Below, piece after piece: positions 22,074 to 28,145 of a stretch of 28,145 nucleotides of DNA. Every line of letters starts with the position of its first letter. Within the stretch, counting starts at the first letter, position 1. The position numbers and the translations under genes were made by a program. The DNA is taken from the NCBI GenBank assembly GCA_000431795.1, contig FR887354.1:1-28145 (forward strand), written 5' to 3'. Under the pieces are notes generated by a model, which worked only from the letters and a program-made list of their open reading frames with translations, searched no databases and was not told the DNA's origin. This stretch comes from Clostridium sp. CAG:302 (GTDB taxonomy: Bacteria > Bacillota_I > Bacilli_A > RF39 > UBA660).

Positions 22074-24606
22074 TAAAAAATATGATCATTTAATGGTAGA
22101 AAAAGATAAATATGAAATGTGGAAAAATAATGGTTATTTTACTGGTGGTAAAGATTTAAGTAAAGAACCATTCTGTATAGTAATTCCACCTCCTAATGTA
22201 ACCGGTAAATTGCATTTAGGGCACGCTTGGGATACCTCTATTCAAGATATTCTAATTAGATATAAGAAAATGAAGGGCTTTGATGCTATGTGGGTTCCTG
22301 GTATGGATCATGCTGGTATTGCTACGCAGGCTAAAATTGATAAAAAACTTAAAAGTGAAGGAATTAATCCTAGAGAAATGGATAGAGAAGAATGGCTTAA
22401 AGTAGCTTGGGCTTGGAAAGATGAATATGCAGAAAATATTCATAGTCAGTGGGCAAAACTTGGCCTTGCTCTAGATTATACTAAGGAAAGATTTACTTTA
22501 GATGAAGGCTTATCTAAGGCTGTTAGAGAAGTCTTTGTTACTCTATATAATAAAGGTTTAATTTATAGGGGAGAGAGAATTATTAACTGGGATCCTATGG
22601 CTATGACTGCTTTAAGTACTGAAGAAGTTATTTATAAAGATGTAGAAGGTGCCTTTTATCATATTAAGTATTATCTAGAAGATAGTGATGAATATTTGGA
22701 AGTAGCTACGACTAGACCAGAAACTTTATTTGGAGATACTGCTGTTGCTGTTAATCCGGATGATGAAAGATACAAAAAATATATAGGTAAAAGAGTTATA
22801 CTTCCTATAGTTAATAAGAAAATTCCTGTAATAGGAGACTATCATGCTGATATGGAATTTGGTACAGGTGTAGTTAAAATTACTCCTGCTCATGATCCTA
22901 ATGACTTTGAAGTTGGTAATAGACATAATCTAGAGAGAATTGTAGTTATGAATAAGGATGCTACGATGAATGAAAATGCTGGCTCTTATGCTGGTATGGA
23001 TAGATTTGCCTGCAGGGAAAAGCTTGTTAAAGATTTAGAAGAGGCTGGCCTACTAATTAGTATCGAGCCAATTAATCATAATGTTGGTTTTTCAGAAAGA
23101 ACTGATGTTATGATTGAACCTTACTTATCTAAACAATGGTTTATTAAGATGAGACCACTTGCAGATGCAGTACTTGCTAATCAAAAAAATAAAGATACTA
23201 AAGTTAACTTTGTACCTGAAAGATATGAAAAGATTATGAATCACTGGATGGAAATAACTTATGACTGGTGTATTTCTAGACAGCTTTGGTGGGGGCACAG
23301 AATTCCTGCTTGGTATAAAGATGATGAAGTATATGTTGGTATGGATGCTCCTGAAGGAGAAGGTTGGGTACAAGATCCCGATGTACTTGATACTTGGTTC
23401 TCTTCAGCATTATGGCCTTTTAGTACACTTGGATGGCCTGATAATACTGACCTATTAAAAAGATATTATCCTAACAATGTACTAGTTACTGGATATGATA
23501 TTATTCCATTCTGGGTTAATAGAATGACCTTCCAGGGACTTGAATTTCTTCATAAGAGACCATTTAAAGATTGTTTAATACATGGTCTTATCAGAGATAA
23601 ACAAGGCAGAAAAATGAGTAAGAGCCTTGGTAATGGTATAGATCCTATGGATGTTATTGAAGAATATGGTGCTGACTCACTAAGATTTTTCTTAACTACT
23701 AGTACTGCTTCAGGAATGGATTTAAGATATGATGAAGAAAAAGTAAAATCTACTTGGAACTTCATTAACAAAGTATGGAATGCATCAAGATTTGTATTAA
23801 TGAAGTTAGATGGATTTAAAGAAGAAGATTATACTTTAGATAATTTAAAAGTAGAAGATAAATGGATACTTGATAAACTTAATAGTACTATTAAAGATGT
23901 TACTAAGTATATGGATAAATATGACTTTAATTTAGCAGGGTCCGCTATATACGAATTTGCATGGAGTTACTTCTGTGACAAGTATATTGAGTTATCTAAG
24001 TTCTATGATGATAATACAACAAAAAGTGTATTACTTAGAGTACTTACTGATATAGTAAAAATGTTGCATCCATTTATGCCTTATGTTACTGAAGAAATAT
24101 ATTCAATGCTACCTATTAAAGAGACTGAATCTATTATGATGAGTAGTTATCCAGAATATGATAAAAATATGGTATCTGCTACTAATATTGATACAGTACT
24201 TGAATTTATTACTATGTTTAGAAATAAAAAGGCTGAACTTGGTATAGGTAGTGATTACAAAGTATATATTAAGTGTAATAATGATGTAGACAAACAAATT
24301 ATTATTAATATGTTAAAACTTAATGATAAGATTACTGATAATAGTGATAATTATACTGATAAAGTAGAATATAATGGATTAGAGATAGATATTTTCTTTG
24401 ATAATAGTAAAAATGTTAAAGAGCAAGAGGAAAAATTATTAAAAGAAAAAGAATCTCTAGAGAAATCTATTGAAAGAAGAGAAAAATTACTTAGTAATGA
24501 AAATTATGTAAGTAAAGCTCCTTCGAGTATAGTAGAAAAAGAAAGAGAAGATTTGAAGAAAGAAAAAAAATTACTAAATAGTTTACTTAATAAATTTACA
24601 AAATAA
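22066..24606 (+). CDS. valS: Valyl-tRNA synthetase
   Basis: ValS charges tRNA-Val and hydrolyses misacylated Thr-tRNA-Val. Class I signatures are HLGHA (50-54) and KMSKS (516-520, in GRKMSKSLGNG). Between them is the CP1 editing domain (TTRPETLFGDTAVAV, GTGVVKITPAHDPNDFEVG). The C-terminal coiled-coil arm (about the last 65 residues) contacts tRNA. The ATG at 22066 gives 846 residues, close to usual. An upstream TTG at 22054 lies inside the AAAGGATTGG ribosome region and is less likely. No T-box leader is present directly upstream, because the start overlaps the HD gene. No terminator was seen after it. Confidence 0.97.
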   Translation: MLDKKYDHLMVEKDKYEMWKNNGYFTGGKDLSKEPFCIVIPPPNVTGKLHLGHAWDTSIQDILIRYKKMKGFDAMWVPGMDHAGIATQAKIDKKLKSEGINPREMDREEWLKVAWAWKDEYAENIHSQWAKLGLALDYTKERFTLDEGLSKAVREVFVTLYNKGLIYRGERIINWDPMAMTALSTEEVIYKDVEGAFYHIKYYLEDSDEYLEVATTRPETLFGDTAVAVNPDDERYKKYIGKRVILPIVNKKIPVIGDYHADMEFGTGVVKITPAHDPNDFEVGNRHNLERIVVMNKDATMNENAGSYAGMDRFACREKLVKDLEEAGLLISIEPINHNVGFSERTDVMIEPYLSKQWFIKMRPLADAVLANQKNKDTKVNFVPERYEKIMNHWMEITYDWCISRQLWWGHRIPAWYKDDEVYVGMDAPEGEGWVQDPDVLDTWFSSALWPFSTLGWPDNTDLLKRYYPNNVLVTGYDIIPFWVNRMTFQGLEFLHKRPFKDCLIHGLIRDKQGRKMSKSLGNGIDPMDVIEEYGADSLRFFLTTSTASGMDLRYDEEKVKSTWNFINKVWNASRFVLMKLDGFKEEDYTLDNLKVEDKWILDKLNSTIKDVTKYMDKYDFNLAGSAIYEFAWSYFCDKYIELSKFYDDNTTKSVLLRVLTDIVKMLHPFMPYVTEEIYSMLPIKETESIMMSSYPEYDKNMVSATNIDTVLEFITMFRNKKAELGIGSDYKVYIKCNNDVDKQIIINMLKLNDKITDNSDNYTDKVEYNGLEIDIFFDNSKNVKEQEEKLLKEKESLEKSIERREKLLSNENYVSKAPSSIVEKEREDLKKEKKLLNSLLNKFTK

Positions 24607-24623
24607 TTTTTATATGATAAAAT
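24595..24623 (+). promoter_or_regulatory. Promoter of the TM2 gene, overlapping the valS end
   Basis: -35 TTTACA (24595-24600), 17-nt spacer ending in TGA, -10 TAAAAT (24618-24623). The -35 overlaps the last valS codons. Confidence 0.65.
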
Positions 24624-24652
24624 TACTTTAGTTGTGAAAGGAGTGAATATAT

Positions 24653-25015
24653 ATGGCTAAGTTTTGTTCTAATTGTGGTGCTGAATTAAATGAAGAACAA
24701 GAAATTTGTTTGAAGTGTGGTGTCAGAGTTAAAAATAGTAATACTAAAAATACTGATCCAAATGCTAAATCTAAAATGGCTGCTGGATTACTTGGTATAT
24801 TTTTAGGTCAATGGGGAGTACACAACTTTTACCTAGGTTATACCGGAAAAGCAGTAGCCCAATTATTACTTTCTATTTTTGGATACATATTACTATTTGT
24901 TGTTGTTGGCTTTTTTATGGTAGCCGCTGCTGGTATATGGGGACTAATCGAAGGTATTATGATACTATCTGGTAGTATCAATACCGATGCTAATGGTAAT
25001 CCATTAAGAGATTAA
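24653..25015 (+). CDS. Zinc-ribbon and TM2-domain membrane protein
   Basis: This 120-residue protein has an N-terminal zinc ribbon with two CxxC pairs (FCSNCGAE and CLKCGVR), a short linker, then a TM2 domain. The TM2 domain has two hydrophobic helices joined by a short turn, with GQWGVHNFYLGYTGKA as the conserved linker. It ends in a soluble Asn/Asp tail. The family is common in Firmicutes without an agreed function. AAAGGAG (24637-24643) precedes the ATG. It has its own promoter and a hairpin terminator that also holds the ribosome site of the next gene. Confidence 0.9.
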   Translation: MAKFCSNCGAELNEEQEICLKCGVRVKNSNTKNTDPNAKSKMAAGLLGIFLGQWGVHNFYLGYTGKAVAQLLLSIFGYILLFVVVGFFMVAAAGIWGLIEGIMILSGSINTDANGNPLRD

Positions 25016-25029
25016 TGTATAATTAAATT

Positions 25030-25061
25030 AAAACATCTCATAATAATTATGAGGTGTTTTT
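25030..25061 (+). terminator. Terminator/SD-sequestering hairpin before the DUF421 gene
   Basis: A 14-bp stem with one G-T pair (25030-25043 with 25047-25060) and a 3-nt loop is followed by only a short T-run (TTTTTC). The Shine-Dalgarno GAGGTG (25051-25056) of the next gene, 8 nt before its ATG, lies in the 3' arm. Confidence 0.7.
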
Positions 25062-25064
25062 CAT

Positions 25065-25775
25065 ATGGATAATGTATTTTGTATATGTTTTAGAACTCTT
25101 TTAGTATTAGTAATTCTATTTTTTGTAACTAAGTTACTGGGCAAAAAGCAAGTTTCACAACTTAGCTTATTTGATTATGTCGTTGGTATTACTATTGGCT
25201 CTATAGCCGCGGATATTTCTCTAGACTTAGAAAAAGACTTAATCGCGGGTATTGTTTCACTTCTTTTATATGGTATTATTGCCTATACAATAGCAAGGGC
25301 TACGATAAAAAGTATTACTCTTCGTAGATTTATTACAGGTGTACCTACAATATTAATGGAAAATGGTAAAATTATTGAATCTGGATTAAAAAAATCTAAA
25401 CTTGATATTAATGACTTTCTTGCAGAGGCTAGAACACAAGGATATTTTGATTTAAATGAAATAGATACTGCAATTATGGAGATTAATGGAAGTATTAGTT
25501 TTCTCTTAAAAGAGAAAGATAAACCTTCAAATAAAAGCGACGTGAATGCTAAACTTAGTAATAGTGGAATTCCCGCTAATGTAATTATTGATTCTAATTA
25601 TATGGAAAATAATATGGAAGCCATGGGAAAAGGCAAGAAATGGTTAGACCACGAACTAAAAGTATTAGGTTATAAGAATTATGACAATATATTACTTGCT
25701 ACTTGTGATAATAATGGTAAGATTATAGTATACAGAAAAAATGTAAAACCAGATAAAAATACTATTTTAGAATAG
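25065..25775 (+). CDS. DUF421 (YetF-like) membrane protein
   Basis: This 236-residue protein has about three N-terminal hydrophobic helices (residues 1-80, including KKQVSQLSLFDYVVGITIGSIAADIS with the family GxxQ...L..fD...g.tiGs pattern). A soluble C-terminal part carries RRFITGVPTILMENGKI and ELKVLGYKNYDNILLATCD. This is the YetF/DUF421 fold, one or more copies of which are common in Firmicutes; the function is unknown. The ribosome site GAGGTG sits inside a hairpin that could occlude it. Confidence 0.88.
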   Translation: MDNVFCICFRTLLVLVILFFVTKLLGKKQVSQLSLFDYVVGITIGSIAADISLDLEKDLIAGIVSLLLYGIIAYTIARATIKSITLRRFITGVPTILMENGKIIESGLKKSKLDINDFLAEARTQGYFDLNEIDTAIMEINGSISFLLKEKDKPSNKSDVNAKLSNSGIPANVIIDSNYMENNMEAMGKGKKWLDHELKVLGYKNYDNILLATCDNNGKIIVYRKNVKPDKNTILE

Positions 25776-25795
25776 TTTTATTTATCTTTATGATG

Positions 25796-25801
25796 TATAA
25801 T
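25796..25801 (+). promoter_or_regulatory. Candidate -10 of the deacetylase gene
   Basis: TATAAT at 25796-25801, preceded by TG; no good -35. The start would be about 16 nt before the ATG at 25824, which lacks a strong Shine-Dalgarno. Confidence 0.35.
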
Positions 25802-25823
25802 TATTTTTAGAGTAGTGATAAAT

Positions 25824-27203
25824 ATGAAGCATTTAAAAAAATTATTTTTAATTTTGATTATTATTACATTATTTATGTTAATATACAGCGTTGTGTCTCC
25901 TAATGTTGATGTTTATACTAATAGTATTAATTTAAATAGTGATTACAATATTGATTACAAAGTATATAATTTGTTTACTAATTTAACGAATAAAAGTTCT
26001 ATTATAGAAAATAATATAAATTCTAGTAATGTTGGTACTTACACTATTGTAATTAATGTTAAATATTTATTTTTTAATGTAAATAAAACAGTTGATATTA
26101 ATGTTATTGATAATACAAAACCTATTATTACTTTAAATGGTAATACAGAAGTTAAGGTTTGTCCAAATACCGATTATAACGAAGAAGGATATACCGCGAG
26201 TGATAATTACGACGGAGATATTACAGAAAGAGTGAATATTAAAAAAATAGACAATAGTATTATTTATTCTGTAATTGATAGTAGTAGCAATGAAACACAA
26301 GTAGAGAGAAAAATTATATTTGAAGATGATGAGGCTCCAAAAATAGAATTAAAAGGTAGTGCTGATTTAAATATATTTATTGGTGATAATTATAATGAAG
26401 AAGGATATGCCTCCTACGACAAATGTGATGGAGATATTACTAATAGTGTTGTTGTTACTAGTAATTTAGATACTAATAAACTCGGTACATATAATATAAA
26501 GTATGAAGCTATAGATACTTCTGGTAACAAGGCTGAAGTTAGTAGGACTATCCATGTAATTAATAAACCAAGTTATTATGGTAATGGTATTATTTATCTA
26601 ACGTTTGATGATGGTCCAAGTTATTTAACAGGAAAAATTTTAGATATACTTGATAGTGAAAATATTAAAGCAACATTTTTTGTTACTCATGGTGGTGATT
26701 ATGTTAAAAGAGCATATAATAGTGGTAATACAATAGCTCTTCATACATATACGCATAATTATAGTTATGTATATTCTAGTATTGATAATTACTTTATTGA
26801 TTTAAATAATGTTAGTAATAGTGTTTATAATTCTATTGGTATTCATCCAAAGATAATTAGATTTCCTGGAGGCTCTTCTAACACTATAAGTAAAAATTAT
26901 TCAAATGGTATTATGTCTAGACTTACTAATGAGGTAATTAATAGAGGATATACTTATTTTGATTGGAATGTTGACTCCAATGACGCTGGTGGTGATGGTT
27001 ATAATAGTAGTAAAATATATAATAATGTTATTAGTGGCTTATCACATAGCAAAACTAATATAGTACTTATGCATGATTCTGAAAGTCACAGTGCCTCTGT
27101 TGATGCACTTAGAAATATTATTAAATACGGTAAAAATAATGGTTATACATTTAAAGCTATAACTAGTGATACTCCTATTGTTAGACATGGTGTTAACAAT
27201 TAA
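25824..27203 (+). CDS. NodB-type polysaccharide deacetylase with Ig-like domains, membrane-anchored
   Basis: This 459-residue extracytoplasmic enzyme probably removes acetyl groups from a cell-wall glycan. A signal-anchor helix (about residues 4-25) is followed by an Ig-like domain. Two DUF5011-like repeats come next, each reading TLNGN or ELKGS then NEEGY and DGDIT. The NodB catalytic domain has all five motifs: TFDDGPS (about 260-266), HTYTH (307-311), RFPGG (346-350), DWNVDSND (380-387) and LMHD (415-418). The metal-binding Asp/His residues are intact. The start at ATG 25824 is preferred to GTG 25815, as MKHLKK followed by the hydrophobic segment is a normal anchor. No LPXTG or other sorting signal is seen. 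Confidence 0.92.
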   Translation: MKHLKKLFLILIIITLFMLIYSVVSPNVDVYTNSINLNSDYNIDYKVYNLFTNLTNKSSIIENNINSSNVGTYTIVINVKYLFFNVNKTVDINVIDNTKPIITLNGNTEVKVCPNTDYNEEGYTASDNYDGDITERVNIKKIDNSIIYSVIDSSSNETQVERKIIFEDDEAPKIELKGSADLNIFIGDNYNEEGYASYDKCDGDITNSVVVTSNLDTNKLGTYNIKYEAIDTSGNKAEVSRTIHVINKPSYYGNGIIYLTFDDGPSYLTGKILDILDSENIKATFFVTHGGDYVKRAYNSGNTIALHTYTHNYSYVYSSIDNYFIDLNNVSNSVYNSIGIHPKIIRFPGGSSNTISKNYSNGIMSRLTNEVINRGYTYFDWNVDSNDAGGDGYNSSKIYNNVISGLSHSKTNIVLMHDSESHSASVDALRNIIKYGKNNGYTFKAITSDTPIVRHGVNN

Positions 27204-27236
27204 TGGACTAAATGGACTATTTATTTAATTTTGTTC

Positions 27237-27265
27237 TTAATATTTTTACTATTTTGAGTTATAAT
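27237..27265 (+). promoter_or_regulatory. Promoter of the DUF308 gene
   Basis: -35 TTAATA (27237-27242), 17-nt spacer, -10 TATAAT (27260-27265). AAAGGAG (27274-27280) follows before the ATG at 27288. Confidence 0.6.
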
Positions 27266-27287
27266 AATTATAGAAAGGAGTTTTATA

Positions 27288-27851
27288 ATGAGTAAAGAAA
27301 TTAATAAATATCTTAATTTATCTATAGTTATGTCTGTACTTTTTGCTATACTAGGCGTTATTCTTGTAGTATCACCTAATTCATCACTCGATACTATTGC
27401 ATATCTACTAGCAGCTTTTCTATTAGTATATGGTACTTACAACTTTATAGATAGTTTTGCCATTCATCCAATATTCTTCTTTATGAAGATGGCTAGTAGT
27501 GTTATTTCTATATTACTTGGTATAATTATATTTTTAAATCCTGAAATATTTAAAAATTTAATTCCTATAGCTTTAGGTATATTCTTTATTATAAATGGTA
27601 TTTTTAAAACTAGAATGGCATTTATTATTAAAAATATAGATAATTATTTTGTTTTATCCGTTATTACTTCAGTACTTACTATAATATGTGGTATTGTTCT
27701 AATTATTAATCCTAGTATATCTGCAGTTATGATTACTACAATGATTGGAATTGTTATTTTAGTATATGCTGTATTTGATATAGTAGATGCTTTCATATTA
27801 AAACATAGGGTAAAAGAAATATCTAAATATTTTGAACAATTATTAAAATAG
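27288..27851 (+). CDS. DUF308 (HdeD-like) membrane protein
   Basis: This 187-residue protein is nearly all hydrophobic, with about six helices in three repeated pairs (for example FAILGVILVVSP, ISILLGIIIFLNP, TIICGIVLIINP). The repeated G..L...P pattern at the end of alternate helices is the DUF308 repeat of HdeD-like proteins. The function in Gram-positives is unknown. AAAGGAG precedes the ATG by 7 nt. A UUCG-loop terminator follows, with the TAG stop inside the stem. Confidence 0.88.
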   Translation: MSKEINKYLNLSIVMSVLFAILGVILVVSPNSSLDTIAYLLAAFLLVYGTYNFIDSFAIHPIFFFMKMASSVISILLGIIIFLNPEIFKNLIPIALGIFFIINGIFKTRMAFIIKNIDNYFVLSVITSVLTIICGIVLIINPSISAVMITTMIGIVILVYAVFDIVDAFILKHRVKEISKYFEQLLK

Positions 27852-27870
27852 TACTTCGGTACTGTTTTTA
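27846..27870 (+). terminator. UUCG-loop terminator of the DUF308 gene
   Basis: A 9-bp stem with one T-G pair (27846-27854 with 27859-27867) is capped by a canonical C-TTCG-G loop and ends in TTTTTA. The stop codon TAG (27849-27851) is in the stem. Confidence 0.9.
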
Positions 27871-27983
27871 TTTAGTATTAATACTGATAAACTTAAACCC
27901 TAAGAACATAAACTTCAATTTTTTGTTTTCTATGTAAATATTATGTAAAATCCACATTATTTTAATTAAAAATATTACTTTTA

Positions 27984-27992
27984 TGATATCAT
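27984..27992 (+). promoter_or_regulatory. Extended -10 of the right-edge gene
   Basis: TG-A-TATCAT (27984-27992), no clear -35. AGGTGA (27999-28004) and the ATG at 28013 follow. The 130 bases before it hold no gene I can see. Confidence 0.4.
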
Positions 27993-28012
27993 TATTATAG
28001 GTGATTACATAT

Positions 28013-28145
28013 ATGAATAATGAAATGAGGAATGGTTGGATAGACATTATATCTAAAATGTATAAAGACTTACATAATTCAGAAAGAGTTTTGCATGTTT
28101 CAAAAGAATCTGATAAAAAAAGAGAAAGATTACTTAATTATTTTA
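28013..28145 (+). CDS. Start of an unidentified gene, cut by the right edge
   Basis: The first 44 codons are visible, from ATG 28013 with AGGTGA upstream at good spacing. The N-terminus, MNNEMRNGWIDIISKMYK then a Lys/Arg-rich helical stretch, has no signal peptide, membrane segment or motif I recognise. Only the start is in view, so no function is assigned. Confidence 0.6.
   Translation, partial: MNNEMRNGWIDIISKMYKDLHNSERVLHVSKESDKKRERLLNYF

Overview
The window is very AT-rich and densely coded. The gene content is that of a low-GC Bacilli-type Firmicute, probably an uncultured host-associated lineage (inferred from gene families only). It carries the classic origin-proximal set (rpmH, rnpA, yidC, jag/khpB, mnmE, mnmG, rsmG; parA, parB) and the Gram-positive helicase-loading genes dnaB and dnaI. 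Several genes end in TGA (for example 16679-16681 and 22071-22073) and tryptophan is TGG, so the standard bacterial code applies, not the Mycoplasma code. Promoters read as ordinary sigma-A sites, Shine-Dalgarno sequences are GGAGG-like, and many Rho-independent terminators begin before the stop codon they follow.

Left arm (1-10207), all genes leftward: the N-terminal membrane part of a probable sensor kinase cut by the window edge; a divergent AMP-forming acyl-CoA synthetase-like enzyme; the tRNA/rRNA modification operon mnmE-mnmG-rsmG; the protein-secretion/RNA operon rpmH-rnpA-yidC-jag; and an unrecognised 418-residue protein, possibly PBECR4-like, with a C-terminal coiled coil. rsmG appears frameshifted in its last codons, because the open frame runs through its own terminator.

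Switch region (10208-10420): two divergent promoters flank a 62-nt two-hairpin element. A second copy lies at 21184-21243. The copies differ at 7 positions in the 34-nt second half, and all seven changes preserve base pairing. This is the strongest candidate for something undescribed in the window.

Right arm (10421-28145), almost all rightward: parA-parB; a cold-shock protein; a CPBP-family membrane protease; a DUF1016-type PD-(D/E)XK nuclease, the only leftward gene of this arm; a replication operon dnaB-dnaI-(107-residue membrane protein)-dnaE-gmk; a DUF2441-like protein; an HD-domain protein overlapping valS; a zinc-ribbon/TM2 protein; a DUF421 (YetF-like) membrane protein; a NodB-type deacetylase with Ig-like repeats; a DUF308 membrane protein; and the start of an unidentified gene at the right edge.

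Transcription diverges around 10.2-10.4 kb. This fits a position close to the replication origin, but dnaA, dnaN, clear DnaA-box clusters and a parS-like site were not seen. No tRNA, rRNA, CRISPR array or insertion sequence was recognised.
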